Source of the DNA: Megalobrama amblycephala
Taxonomy: Eukaryota > Chordata > Actinopteri > Cypriniformes > Xenocyprididae
Direction: 5' to 3'
Assembly: GCF_018812025.1 (NCBI RefSeq)
Contig: NC_063053.1
Coordinates: forward strand, 9,680,123-9,744,122
Length of the DNA: 64,000 bases
The notes beneath the pieces were generated by a model. The model searched no databases, was not told the origin of the DNA, and was given only the letters and a program-made list of their open reading frames with translations. The position numbers were made by a program, and so were the translations under genes. Positions 1 through 12,725 of the stretch are shown here, piece after piece (position 1 is the first letter of the stretch; every line of letters starts with the position of its first letter).

Positions 1-1437
1 AGAATGATAACTATAAAGATAACTATAATGATGACTATATTTGCGTCCACACCAACGAACGATAACGTTCTCTTTATTCTAAACTCACGCGCTGCAGTTT
101 CACAGTGTGTACAACATGTTTTTGCTGTTCTTGTTGCATTTACATGGCTTTAAACAGCAGATGTCCTCGGCATGCTATGTTTTGAGTGAATAGCTAGTGC
201 AATCGATAAGTGAATTTAGCTGAAGACGTCAATATAGAAGTAATAAAAAAAATGCCTAGTCTTTTTCACTGCAACTTCAAAGGAAGCAAGATCACCTGAT
301 GCACCTGATCGTGAAGGTGTCCCTGTGAAGATGTCCCCGCATTCCCATTTCTCCTCCCCCGGAACGCGATTTCGCCCAAGACATCCACTCCAACAACCCC
401 CACCCCCATATAAAATTGTGATATATAAAATATTTAAAGGTGCCCAAGAATGCTTTTTCACAAGATGTAATATAAGTCTAAGGTGTGTCCTGAATGTGTC
501 TGTGAAGTTTCAAAATACCCCATAGATTTTTTTTAATTAATTTTTTTAACTGCCTATCTTGGGGCATCATTAACTATACACTGATTTTGGCAGCGCCGCC
601 CCTTTAAATCGCGTGCTCCCTGCCACACGAGCTCTCGACTATATTACAGTGCATTTACAAAGTTCACACAGCTAATATAACCCTCAAATGGATCTTTACA
701 TGATGTTCGTCATGCATGCTGTATGCATGCTTCGAATTATGTGAGTAAAGTTTTTATTTTGATGTTTACGTTTGATTCTGTATGAGTTTGAGGCTATATG
801 CTCTGTGGCTAAAGCTAACATTACACACTGTTGGAGAGATTTATAAAGAATGAAGTTGTGTTTATGAATTATACAGACTGCACATGTTTAAAAATGAAAA
901 TAGCGATGACTCTTGTCTCCGTGAATACAGTAAGAAACGATGGTAACTTTAACCACATTTAACAGTACATTAGCAACATGCTAATGAAACATTTAGAAAG
1001 ACAATTTACAAATATCACTAAAAATATCATGCTATCATGGATCATGTCAGTTATTAATGCTCCATCTGCCGTTTTTCGCTGTTGTTCTTGCTGGCTTACC
1101 TTGTCTGTGCACAGATCCAGATGTTAATACTGCCTTTCCTTGTCTAATGCCTTGAACATGGGCTGGCATATATGCAAATATTGGGGTCATACATATTAAT
1201 GATCCCGACTGTTACGTAACAGTCGGTGTTATGTTGAGATCCGCGTGTTTTCCAGAAGTCTTTTAAACAAATGAGATTTATATAAGAAGGAGGAAGCAAT
1301 GGGGTTTGAAACTCAATGTATGTCTTTTCCATGTACTGAACTCTTGTTATTTAACTATGCCAATATAAATTCAATATTTAATTCTAGCACCTTTAAATGA
1401 ATATAAAAATTATTCCATATAGTGCACATTAAAACCC
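1..1437. other. Intergenic DNA, no gene seen
   Basis: AT-rich intergenic sequence. The open frames here are short, lack splice signals around them and match no family I recognise. No tRNA-like fold and no clear transposon end was seen apart from the foldback element that starts at its right edge. Confidence 0.5.
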
Positions 1438-1441
1438 TTAA

Positions 1442-2209
1442 AGGGTTAGTTCACCCAAAAATGAAAATTCTGTCATGTATTACTCACCCTCATGCCGTTC
1501 CACACCCGAAAGACCTTCGTTCATCTTCGGAAAGCAAATTAAGATATTTTAGTTGAAATCCAATGGCTCCGTGAGGCCTGCATAGCCAGCAATGCCATTT
1601 CCTCTCTCAAGATCCATAAAGGTACTAAAAACATATTTAAATCAGTTCATGTGAGTACAGTGGTTCAATATTAATATTATAAAGCAACAAGAATATTTTT
1701 GGTGCGCCAAAATAACGACTCATATAGTGATGGCCGATTTCAAAACACTGCTTCAGGAAGCTTCGGAGCGTTATGAATCAGTGTGTCGAATCCGCAGTTC
1801 AGAGCACCAAAGTCATGTGATTTCAGCAGTTAGGAGGTTTAACACGCAATCCGAATCATGATTCATAATGCTGATTCATAACGCTCCGAAGCTTCCGAAG
1901 AAATCGGCCATCACTATATAAGTCGTTATTTTGTTTTTTTGGTGCACCAAAAATATTCTTGTCGCTTTATAATATTAATATTGAACCACTGTACTCACAT
2001 GAACTGATTTAAATATGTTTTTAGTACATTATTGGATCTTGAGAGAGGAAATGTCATTGCTGGCTATGCAGGCCTCACCGAGCCATCGGATTTCCTCAAA
2101 AATATCTTAATTTGCATTCCAAAGATTTTTCCAAAGGTTTTACGGGTGTGGAACGGCATGAGTGTGAGTAATAAATGACAGAATTTTCATTTTTTGGTGA
2201 ACTAACCCT
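1442..2209. mobile_element. Foldback MITE with TTAA target duplication
   Basis: A 768-bp element bounded by TTAA at 1438-1441 and 2210-2213. It begins AGGGTTAGTTCACC and ends with the reverse complement GGTGAACTAACCCT. The two halves are inverted copies along most of their length: blocks around 1600-1760 reappear inverted at 1860-2040. It has no coding capacity, so it would have been moved by another element's transposase. TTAA duplication is typical of the piggyBac and Kolobok groups; which one is inference. Related copies lie at 10889, 21225 and 33223. Confidence 0.85.
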
Positions 2210-2213
2210 TTAA

Positions 2214-4200
2214 AAAGACAAAACCTTTAAAATAACATAAATGCATAACATTTTATAAAATATAAGTTTATATTATGTATAATATAAAATATTTAAAATT
2301 ATATAAAAAAAAATTCTTCCTCCATAGTGCACCTTTAAATATACATTAAAATATAATTTAAAAAAAAAACACAAAGAATGGGTTGTAGCAATGGTAATGC
2401 TCATAATACAAAATAATAATAATAAAAAAAAAAAAAACTGACATTCATTCAGACATAAGCAATCAGCTAACAAAGGTCACTCTGATACGTTTGCTTCAGC
2501 TTCTACTTACACACACACCCACACACACACCTGCTTGTAATGCCAGTCTACTCGACTCAAAGCCATTAGAGCTGATTGGATCACTGGCATGATGAACCCC
2601 AGTTCGGGTTTCCTCATTGACCCTTATTCATATTTCATTTACCGTCATTCACTGAGAGATCAGTGGAAACTCATTATGTACAATTCTGCTCATGTGTCCA
2701 ATTCCAGAACGGAGCACATGCTGGTGAATCAGGCCCATGCCTGTGTGATACATTCTAGTAACAAATGCTCTACAGAATTTTAAGGCATCATGAGCGTGCT
2801 TTTCCACTTTTGTAAACATTTTGGCAGCATTGTGTGTTTCCTTCAAGGAGAAGTCAATCCCATAATTTATATTGATGAGCTCAGTGAAAAAAGCCATCCA
2901 ATATGGTAAACAAAGCAAGAGAAATCTCACTATTTTACCTATTTTTGTGTGTGCATAGCTTATATGCTTATTCAACTATTGCATTTTTTTGCTTAGCAAC
3001 ATTATTTACAAACTCTGTTAAAATCAATTGCAAGTAAAGTCTATTTTTTCTATGTGTGAGGGCCTACACTGTAAAAGATGAATTTTTGAAGTTGTAAATA
3101 AAAGATTATTGGAGTACATTTTACAAGAAAATACTATTTCAGTTTAGTATTTTCAGTACTAATTATACTATTTCAGTGTATGTGTTACAGAAAGGTTGGT
3201 GTTCTTAAATCAACATCTCCTGACTTTGCGATCAGATTTGCGTTGTGTTTGAAAATCATTCAGCGTTAAGGTTTGGTGTTAATTAAACCACACTATTATT
3301 AACCAATCTTCTCTATAGGCAGGTTAAAGGAAAGGTTTGGGTTTGGCCTTTAACCTTTAGTCAAGAATGTTGACCCACAAACATGTAAATCACAGCTTCC
3401 TTTACAGTATCACTGCATCTGCTTCATAAATAAAATAGCATTTGCAGACAGGAGTGAGTGATCAGAGAAAGGACATGGGCTGAAGGATCCTTTCACTGAA
3501 CACAAAGCTCATGTCAGTGAATCTGCTCTGCCGTTGTTCCCTGACATTTACCTGACTTTTAGAAAGGTAGCTGAACTGCCAGAGGTGCTGCTGGATATTA
3601 TTCTGCCATATCTCACCATATTTCCAGTGACCTGTGCACACCCTTTCATCATCCTCCCATGTGCTAACCTAAATCAAAAAGTGTGAATCTGTTTTAGGTA
3701 ACACATCTGCCTGTTTCACAGTGTTAGGAAGCATTTACACAGGACGCATTTTTGCATTCAAAAGTGTGTTCGTTTCGATGCAGCGGAAGGGAATAGAATG
3801 CAGTCTGAAGATCTTTAAAATGCGGCAGCCATGGCACAAGATACTGAAGATACATCTGTCTAGTGCATGTTTTTATACAACAGTTGAACAAGAAACCATA
3901 TTTTACCTGAATTGTGTATGTGAGTTTGAAGCCTGTTGAATGATGCCATAAAAATAATGAATGATTTTTGGAAAGGAAATGACACATTCTGTGGAGCTCT
4001 ACTAAAATACTCATACTAAATAGTATTCAAAATAAGAATTAGTGTGTCCCAAATTTAAGTATGTTGAAATGAGTATTCCAAAAGTACCCAGAAGATCAAC
4101 TGTTTCCGGTTGAAAAAGTTACTCATTTGAACAAATGACTCTTATGAACCAGTTCTTTTTAGTGACTTAAAGATATACAGCACAAACCAGTAGGCTATAG
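2214..4200. other. Intergenic DNA, no gene seen
   Basis: No gene is supported. The stretch contains a short (CA)n run at about 2508-2530 and AT-rich sequence. A 108-codon minus-strand frame at 2649-2975 and overlapping frames at 3721-4014 look like chance openings: there is no recognisable motif and both strands are open at the second site. Confidence 0.45.
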
Positions 4201-4207
4201 CCTAGAC

Positions 4208-4660
4208 GGTTTCAGTGACGGCCGGTTTTGTTTCATGTTGAGAGTTCAATGATGGTTGGTTTTATTTATTTACAAAATCTTAATGATGGTAGGTTTTGTT
4301 CCTTTACGAGATATCAAAGACGATCGGTTTCTTTTCGTATTTTTAATGATGGTTGATTTTGGTCCTTAGTTTACTAGATCTCAATGACAATCAGTTTTGT
4401 TATTTTTCGAGATCTCAATGGTTGACGGTTTTGTTTTGTTATGAAATCTTGGCAATGTTTTTTTTTTTTCTTTTCTGTTACGAGATTTCAAAGATGGTCA
4501 GTTTTGTTTTGTTTCAAGAGTTCAATTGAGATTTCAATGACGGTCGGTTTTCATGCATTGCGGCATGACACTTTTGATTGTCATAATAATTGGAATAATT
4601 TTTTTTCCTGATTGTTTTTGTTCCATTATAAGATTTTAGTGATGGTTGGTTTAATTTCAC
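4208..4660. repeat. Degenerate minisatellite, unit about 34 bp
   Basis: About ten diverged head-to-tail units of the form TCAATGAYGGTYGGTTTTGT followed by a T-rich spacer ending in ACGAGATT. Clear units start near 4208, 4248, 4280, 4313, 4344, 4381, 4416, 4490, 4533 and 4634. Unit length drifts between about 30 and 40 bp, so this is an old array. No coding or RNA function is visible. Confidence 0.7.
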
Positions 4661-5028
4661 CTTCAGGTTGGCGACACACTTAAAGATCTCGAGCCCGATT
4701 TAGTGGGACACACTAGATGATTTTTAAATCTTAACCGATTTTAAAACTTTGGGAGACCACAGACATAATGACAGTTTCAATCAATTTTCAATCGACCAGT
4801 CCGCAAGACCACACCTGTTGATTGCAGGAATGATTTCACAGTGACATAAGATCTCAAAGAGACTCTCGAGATCAAACGTGACTTGAGAAGAAAAACAAAT
4901 GGAGGACAATCAACTTTGTCAGCAGGCTGTCAGGGGGAGTGCCTGACAGGAGTCTGCATCCTGTGTCTGCTATGTAAAGGTGAAGATGGAGTAATGCTGG
5001 AAGAATATTCTTACTGGAGTGACGTAAA

Positions 5029-5257
5029 GCCGTGCACACACTTAACGACTGTAAGGCCGATTATGAATGTAAATTGATACTTATGACTGATCGCGCTCAA
5101 ACGCGTCCAGTCAGAGCCAGTTGCATTCAGTCTGCGATTACAGTCGGTGTTCAAATTCCATGTGTAAGTATATAAATCTGCTTCAGTCGCAGGAAACAAT
5201 CGCTGTATGTTGAGCAGTCTTAGAATGTTTTAGCTAGTCGTTAAATGTGTGCCCGGC
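5029..5257. mobile_element. Short terminal-inverted-repeat MITE
   Basis: A 229-bp element. It starts GCCGTGCACACACTTAACGA and ends with the near inverse complement TCGTTAAATGTGTGCCCGGC. Its interior is partly self-complementary. No target duplication is obvious and no protein is encoded. The superfamily is not certain; hAT is possible. Confidence 0.55.
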
Positions 5258-5680
5258 TTAAGCAGATAGGATTGACAGGTGATGAACATGCACAACCCAA
5301 CTTTTGTTTACAGCAAAATTTGTTACAATTTTGTGATCATGTTTTGATTTACATTTATATAAAGAAAGCTTTCTGAGAGAATCTCTTTATATTGGTTGTA
5401 TGAGTGTCTGTTGTTGAGTGTGTGTGATTGAGCAGCTGCAGTATCTGTCAGTGTATCCACAGATAGCAACTTTGTGCCAGCCCATGTGGCGTGGAATGAC
5501 CGCTCCTGTTTGCCAGATCTGTGCCACTAGCAGGCCATAGCAATGCCACATGTCAGCCAAGAGCAAAGAAATAAACCAGAACTGGACCTTATCTGAGCCA
5601 TAAATCTTTATAGATTATTTATAGAACCATCTCAGCATTTACAAGCATGTTAATAAGCAGAATCACTGAAGGAAAGAAGA

Positions 5681-5850
5681 ACAACTGACTTCAGCCACAG
5701 ACTTAGATGAAATGAACTGAAGATAAAAAAAGACATTAAATCTCAAGATCTGATTAAACAACTCCACAAACAGGTTTACCAGCTTAACTTATTACTAACC
5801 ATTGACTTTATTTCTGTTACAAATCTACAGAAGTTCTTATTGAGAATGAA
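5681..5850 (+). repeat. Left arm of a diverged, widely spaced inverted repeat
   Basis: This stretch reappears in reverse complement at 8361-8546. Shared blocks include ACTGACTTCAGCCACAG, AAACAACTCCACAAACA and CTACAGAAGTTCTTATTGAG, in the same order. The two arms are about 2.5 kb apart and enclose a Tc1 relic. They are either ends of one old element or two independent opposite insertions of the same repeat. Confidence 0.75.
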
Positions 5851-6347
5851 CACATGAATGAATCTAATAATTGTTGTGCAGTTAATACATTTACATTACA
5901 AGCCCTGTTACTGCAACATGAGATCATGTGATATTACAGAAATCAGTTAGATTTAAAAAAACAAAAAAACAAAACAAAATTGTTTTAAGATGACACAAAA
6001 AGACATCAAGAATCAGCACATGAATCTCAAAAATGGGAACAATAGTACAAAACTCCCAGCATGCACCACAGCATGAATAAATCATGCAGCTGAATTGTCC
6101 TATTATTTTCTTTAATTCTCACTATTTGTTTTTATTTTTTGCTGTGGTTTTTGCTCTGTCATTTAGTAGCTTTTTGTGATGTCCAGATTTGATCTGATGT
6201 CTGTCTGAAGATTTTGTTGTCACCATTGGTGAGATTCATACGCTGATTGCTCATATCTGTGTTTGTCAGCGTAGCTTAACGTTTTGAAGGAAAAGAATTG
6301 AAAGTGGGGGGGAAATAACATTATGAAATAAATGTTTTTTCTCCAAA

Positions 6348-7741
6348 ACACATTGCCCACAATTATTAGCACCCTTTTATTCAATACTTTTTGCAACCTC
6401 CTTTTGCCAAGAGAACAGCTCTGAGTCTTCTTCTATAACACCTGATGAGTTTGGAGAACACCTGACAAGATATCAGAGACCATTCCTCCATACAGAATCT
6501 CTCCAGATCCTTCAGATTCCCAGCTCCATGCTGGTGCTTCTTCTCTTCAGTTCACTCCACTCATTTTCTCTGGGGTTCAGGTCAGGGGACTGGGATGGCC
6601 ATGTCAGAAGCTTCATTTTGTGCTCAGTGACACATTTTTGTGCTGGTTTTGATGTTTGTTTTGGATCATTGTCCCGACGGATGATCCAACCACGGCCCAT
6701 TATAAGATTTCTAGCAGAAGTGGTCAGGTTTTGATTTTTTATCTGTTGGTATTTGATAGAATCCTTGATACCATGTATCTGAACAATTTTAAAGCTAAGC
6801 TTAAAACTTACTTATTTAGACTGGCTTTTAATATCTAGCAGTTGTGGTGGCATTTTGTGTATTTTATTCATTTTCTTGTTGCTTTTTAATTTTTGTTTAC
6901 ATTGTTTTGTTTTTATTGGAAAGCACTTTGGTTCACCTTGAGTGTTGTAAAGGGCTGTATAAATAAATGTTGATTGATTGATTGATTGAACAAGTTGTCC
7001 AGGACCTCCAGCAAAAAATAGGCCCACAACATTAAAGATCCAGCAGTAGATTTAACCGTGGGCATGGGGCACTTTTTATCCCTGTGTGCACCAAAACCAT
7101 CTGGTGGGTTTGCTGCCAAGAAGCTCTTGTTTTAGTTTCATCTGACCATAGAAGCTCGTCCCGTTTGAAGTTCCAGTCTTGTCTGACAACTGAATATGCT
7201 GGAGATTGTTTCTGGATGAGAGCAGAGGATTTTTCTTGAAACCCTCCCGAACATCTTGTGGGGATGTAGGTGCTTTTGATAATTTTTTTTAGGCTTTCTG
7301 AGATTCAAGACTCAACTAATGTCTGCAATTCTCCAGCTGTGATCCTTGGAGAGTCTTTGGCCACTTAAACTTTCCTCCTCACTGCGCATTAGGATGATTT
7401 AGACACATGTCCTCTTTCAGTCAGATTTGTAACATCTTTAGTTGATTGGAACTTCTCAATTATTGCCCTGATAGTGGAAATGGGGATTTTCAATGCTTCA
7501 GCTATTTTCTTACACTTTCTGTTTTGTGAAGCTCGACAATCATTTGCTGCACATCAGAACTATATTCTTTGTTTTTTCTCATTGTGATGAATCATTAAGG
7601 GAATTTGGCCTTTGTGTTTCCTCATGTTTGGAACAGGAAGTCATGGCTGGACAATTTCATGTTCATGATCACCCCGGTGAGCTAAAAAAAGTCATCTTTG
7701 ATCATATTTATGAAGGGGGCTAATAATTCTGGCCACAACTG
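6348..7741 (-). mobile_element. Tc1-like transposon relic, interrupted by a LINE fragment
   Basis: The right end reads GCTAATAATTCTGGCCACAA before CTG and a TA dinucleotide. The left end has the matching but decayed inverse CCACAATTATTAGCACCC. The minus strand keeps pieces of a DDE transposase: at 6512-6700 residues like RRDNDPKQTSK and SPDLNPRENEW supply the second Asp and the Glu of the catalytic triad, and SLMLWAYF lies at about 7020-7045. The frame is broken by shifts and by a LINE insertion at 6787-6986, so no active protein can be made. Confidence 0.85.
6787..6986 (+). mobile_element. 5'-truncated LINE 3' end inside the Tc1 relic
   Basis: The insert reads on the plus strand into the C-terminal end of a retrotransposon ORF (FKAKLKTYLFRLAFN then stop at about 6838), followed by a 3' UTR and a (TTGA)n tail. 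It is flanked by a 7-bp target duplication TGAACAA at 6780-6786 and 6987-6993. This is a late insertion into an existing Tc1 copy. A CR1/L2-type LINE is my guess from the C-terminal motif and the tail. Confidence 0.75.
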
Positions 7742-7743
7742 TA

Positions 7744-8360
7744 TTAATGGCACAATACAATTTTTAGTCAAATGACATCTGGGATTCAGGCAGTGATTTC
7801 ACAATGACTATAAAAATCATCAGATCTCGTTTCAGCTTTCTTTGCTACTGCAAATGTGTTTGACAAACACACTGTCACAATAGCCAGAGAAGACAAATTA
7901 TGTTTTATTAACAAAATTCACGAGGAGCACTTTCAAATGATTCTTTCAATCATAACGTCATTCCAACCAGCTGTCAGCAATCAGTAATCATCATGTCTAC
8001 CCAATCAGCATAAGTGGATAAATACGCAGTCGACTCACCCATGTTCCTCGACAGTTTTTCAGCATCCCTCCACCACCCGGTCTCCTCACACTCACACGGT
8101 TATCTTCCTAACCAAATCTCACACTCTCCTGGTTATCTTCCTAAACCAGAATACGGGGGGAGCACACTGGGTTCGGTACAAATACTGAGCTCGGAGCCCT
8201 CTCCTCGGACAGCACGCCAAATATACATATTATTTATTTATCTGACTTATTTGCAAGTGTGAACTCATGAAACATATTATAAGAGTTAAGAGCCCAACTA
8301 TGGAAACACCAATCACCATTATGGTGAGTTCAATGAAACAAACATGAGCATTTAACATCT
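7744..8360. other. Intergenic DNA, no gene seen
   Basis: No gene is supported. A plus-strand frame at 8014-8262 is rich in Ser, His and Pro and contains two similar copies of a short motif (GYLPN and GYLPK). It has no recognisable domain or splice context, so it is most likely transposon interior or chance. Confidence 0.4.
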
Positions 8361-8546
8361 GTTAATTCTCAATAAGAACTTCTGTAGATGAAATCCGAAA
8401 CAAAATCAATCTGGTTAGTTAAATGTGAAGCTGTAATGCTGTTTGTGGAGTTGTTTAATCCTCCTCTGCTGAGATCTGGAGAGATTTAATGTCTTCTTTT
8501 ATCTTCACTTGATTTCATCTAATCAACTGTGGCTGAAGTCAGTTGT
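8361..8546 (-). repeat. Right arm of the widely spaced inverted repeat
   Basis: Reverse-complement partner of 5681-5850, about 75-80 percent similar by eye with small indels. It is followed directly by a separate fish-type repeat beginning GGGGCCTCATTTATAAAGCG at about 8559, for which I could not find a matching right end. Confidence 0.7.
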
Positions 8547-9154
8547 AGCTAAGGGGCCTCATTTATAAAGCGTGCGTATGTACAGATTTGATTTTAGAGT
8601 GTGCGTACGTTTAAATCCACGCCAACACTCATATTTATAAAAACATTTTTTGATGTGGAAAAGTGCTTAGCGCCAGGTCAGGGTAAGAGCAGACGTAAGC
8701 TTGCTGACAGTTTCGATATATTGTGATCTTCAGTTGTTCCACATAAATCAGCCTCATACTCCAGTGTTGCCAATGTGGCGCAGTTCCTGTCATTTCACGA
8801 GTATGGAGGAGCGTGTAATGTGCTTTTCATTTAACGGGAGGTTAGTGGAGCAGAGCTGTCACTTGGGTGGAGTGGAGCACTGTGGGACAGACACGCTCAA
8901 AGATTTAGTAGCACATCATGTTACAGCTGACAAAAGAACAGGCACTCTTTAATCCTTTCACAGAGCAGGGAGGAGGAGTAATGGAGAAAACTGAGAAATG
9001 CGTGAAGGTGAGAAACTTTAAGAAACAAGTGTGTTTATAAGTGCTAGCAGCTCTGTCAGAGAGAGAAGAGATAAAAGAGAACTTTTTGTTGTTATCATAT
9101 TTGATTGTATTTTTGTTGATTATCATATTTGATACATCAGACTTTTATTGCTCA

Positions 9155-10718
9155 TACAGGTGCTGGTCATATAATTAGAATATCATCAAAAAGTTGATTT
9201 ATTTCACTAATTCCATTCAAAAAGTGAAACGTGTATATTATATTCATTCATTACACACAGACTGATATATTTCAAATGTTTATTTCTTTTAATTTTGATG
9301 ATTATAACTGACAACTAAGGAAAATTCCAAATTCAGTATCTCAGAAAATTAGAATATTACTTAAGACCAATACAAAGAAAGGATTTTTAGAAATCTTGGC
9401 CAACTGAAAAGTATGAACATGAAAAGTATGAGCATGTACAGCACTCAATACTTAGTTGGGGCTCCTTTTGCCTGAATTACTGCAGCAATGCAGCGTGGCA
9501 TGGAGTCGATCAGTCTGTGGCTCTGCTCAGGTGTTATGAGAGCCTAGGTTGCTCTGATAGTGGCCTTCAGCTCTTCTGCATTGTTGGGTCTGGCATATCG
9601 CATCTTCCTCTTCACAATACCCCATAGATTTTCTATGGGGTTAAGGTCAGGTGAGTTTGCTGGCCAATTAAGAACAGGGATACCATGGTCCTTAAACCAG
9701 ATAATTGTCCAAGTCCTGTTGGAAAATGAAATCTGCATCTCCATAAAGGTCAGCAGCAGGAAGCATGAAGTGCTCTAAAACTTCCTGGTATACGGCTGCA
9801 TTGACCTTGGACCTCAGAAAACACAGTGGACCAACACCAGCAGATGACATGGCACCCCAAACCATCACTGACTGTGGAAACTTTACACTGGACCTCAAGC
9901 AACGTGGATTGTGTGCCTCTCCTCTCTTCCTCCAGACTCTGGGACTCTAGGAAATGCAAAATTTACTTTCATCAGAGAACATAACTTTGGACCACTCTGC
10001 AGCAGTCCAGTCCTTTTTGTCTTTAGATGCTTCTGACACTGTCTGTTGTTCAAGAGTAGCTTGACACAAGGAATGCGACAGCTGAAACCCATGTCTTGCA
10101 TACGTCTGTGCGTAGTGGTTCTTGAAGCACTGACTCCAGCTGCAGTCCACTCTTTGTGAATCTCCCCCACAATTTTGAATGGGTTTTGTTTCACAATCAT
10201 CTCCAGTGTGCGGTTATCCCTATTGCTTGTACACTTTTTTCTACCACATCTTTTCCTTCCCTTCGCCTCTCTATTAATGTGCTTGGACACAGAGCTCTGT
10301 GAACAGCCAGCCTCTTTTGCAATGACCTTTTGTGTCTTGCCCTCCTTGTGCAAAGTGTCAATGGTCGTCTTTTGGACAACTGTCAAGTCAGCAGTCTTCC
10401 CCATGATTGTGTAGCCTACAGAACTAGACTGAGAGACCATTTAAAGGCCTTTGCAGGTGTTTTGAGTTAATTAGCTGATTCGAGTGTGGCACCAGGTGTC
10501 TTCAATATTGAACCCTTTCACAATATTCTAATTTTCTGAGATACTGAATTTGGTATTTTCCTTAGTTGTCAGTTATAATCATCAAAATTAAAAGAAATAA
10601 ATATTTGAAATATATCAGTCTGTATGTAATGAATGAATATAATATACACTTTTTGAATGGAATTAGTGAAATACATCAACTTTTTGATGATATTCTAATT
10701 ATATGACCAGCACCTGTA
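9155..10718 (-). mobile_element. Tc1-like transposon, full-length ends, dead transposase
   Basis: A 1.56-kb element with TA duplications at both ends (9155-9156 and 10717-10718). The terminal inverted repeats are about 200 bp long, starting CAGGTGCTGGTCATATAATT on the left and ending in its inverse on the right. The long near-identical repeats indicate a fairly recent insertion compared with other Tc1 relics here. The transposase on the minus strand is broken (see 9544-10404). It could move only if supplied with transposase from elsewhere. Confidence 0.93.
9544..10404 (-). pseudogene. Tc1 transposase pseudogene
   Basis: The frame starts at the Met of MGKTADLTVVQK (10404). An N-terminal helix-turn-helix of the Tc3 type follows, including KEAGCSQSSVSKHINREAKG. 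The catalytic DD34E residues are still visible: Asp in MFSDESKF, Asp in FQQDL and Glu in SPDLNPIENLW. Three kinds of damage are seen: a small deletion or frameshift near 10030, an in-frame TAG straight after SKFCIS at about 9951, and a deletion right after FQQDL at about 9710. No intact protein can be read. Confidence 0.9.
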
Positions 10719-10888
10719 TAGTGGGAGATTATGGCACTTATACTCAAGGAGGGAAAAAAACCCACCTTATTTTATTCAGAGGCCCCAACTGAGCAAAACT
10801 TTGCTATTTAGTGCAGTTGCTGATATTTATACGGCCAAAATGTAAGATTATTTTCTGAAATGCTTGTAATGTAAATCAATGACATTAA

Positions 10889-11360
10889 AGGGTTAGTTCA
10901 CCCAAAAATACAAATTCTGTCATCATTTACTGAACCTCATGTCTTTCCAAACCCATAAGACTTCTGTTCATCTTTGGAGCACAAATAAAGATATTGAAAT
11001 CTTAAGATTCTTCCCTCCACTGACAGTCCATGCAACTATGCAACAAACGAAGAGGTTTGTTCTCACGCGTCAAGTAGGTTCGGTTGAGCTTCTCTTTATG
11101 TTCGCTGATCAATGTTTGTATGTGAATAAAAGCCTAAGTTCAGTCTGTTCATCATATAAAGCAATCGAGTCTTCATCATATAAAGCAATCGAGTCTTGGG
11201 ATTAGTTTCTCTTTATGAACTTTTTGAAGCATCAAAGTGATAGTTGCATAGACTGTCTATGGAGGGACAGAAATCTCTCAGATTTAATTAAAAATATCTT
11301 CATTTGTGTTTTGAACATGAATGAAAGGTGAGTAAATGATTGTAACCCTTTAGTAACCCT
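10889..11360. mobile_element. Foldback MITE with TTAA target duplication
   Basis: A 472-bp member of the AGGGTTAGTTCACC family, bounded by TTAA at 10885-10888 and 11361-11364. The right end is decayed (GTAACCCT against the expected CTAACCCT, with a short duplicated CCCTTTAGTAA). It contains a tandem 21-bp duplication (CATATAAAGCAATCGAGTCTT) at about 11153-11195. Confidence 0.75.
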
Positions 11361-12725
11361 TTAACAGCAAACTACTTGCATAAAATGCATATAAATAACA
11401 GTTGTCACTCTCAATCATATATGTCTTATTATGATATTCAAATGCTTATAGGCAAATAATGCAATTCAATACTGTGATGTTTGAGAGATGTACAAATAAA
11501 TTGTCCTGAAAAGCCTGATGTATAAATAAATAAATCTATTCCTTCAGTTCAGTAAGTGTTTATCTTGAAATATAACATTTATTCTTACATTTACTTTATA
11601 AAAATCTGTAAAAATCAATCATATGACAGAAGCCATGTGGTACATTGTGTACAACAGGTTTTGATCATGATGATCATTTAGAGGCCATATCAAATATGAT
11701 GTTTTAGATATAGTTTTCAAGCATGTGAGCCACTGTCTACAACTGAATTAAGTTCAGCTGAAGCTTTGTGAACACAACACACTCCAGTCATACTATAAAT
11801 CAGTCCACAGTGTCATAAGACTCAGACTAATGACCTCAGCTAGTGTTGAGCTTGATCACAAACAGCACAGATGTCAGGAACAGGGTACGGATGGTGCTTG
11901 CTGAGGTGCTAATGGATGACAGAGCAAAGAGATACACGTGAAGCTGACAGCTTCCCTGAGGAACCAGAGCCAGAAAAAGGCTTTTTGTGCTGGCGAAGGT
12001 GAGAGAAAGGCAAGAATGAGAGAGGGTGAGACAGAGAGATGGAGAGAAACAGAAAAAACAAAACAGGGCTGCATGTCATCATATGAATATCATTCAGTCA
12101 TAATCATTTTTACAGTTGAAAAGATTGGGGGTATGATTTTTTTAAAATGTTTTTGAAAGAAGTCTCTTCTTTAAATACGGTAAAAACAGTAATATTGTGA
12201 AATAGCCTATAACAATTTAAAATAACTGTTTTGTATTTTAATATATTAAAATGTACTTTTTCCTGATGACATACTGTAAATCAAGCATTCTGCGTTAGTT
12301 CAGGCAGGCCTCGTAGTCAAGCTCCGCTATCAGCTGATTGGCAACTCTCAAATAAGGCGCATTACTTAAACGCAGCTTCCGTCTCTCTGCTTGCTTAGCG
12401 GCTTCCACTGCACGCTGCTTGCAACCCACCTCCTCCCCAGCTCCTCCTTAAACTTGAGTTTAACTTAATCAGTGTCATTCTGTTGTCATTGATGCATGCT
12501 CTGTTCTCAATAGGGGGATTTTGTGCTGCTCTCCCAGTTAAAAAAAAATGGGAGGTTGTCCCAGAAGCTGCTGCTGTTCCCGGTCTTAGCTTTCATGGAG
12601 CTCATGAAAAGGACGGGGAACAGAGCCATACCGCCAAATGTAACTTGTGCAAAATATGCCAATAAAAAAATGGACTAAAAAGTTTGTCTCTGGTAATTTT
12701 TTGACTTAAGACGTTTAGTAAACAT

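Noticed and set aside
2649..2975. 108-codon minus-strand frame
   Set aside because: Composition is not protein-like, the opposite strand is partly open too, and no family is recognised.
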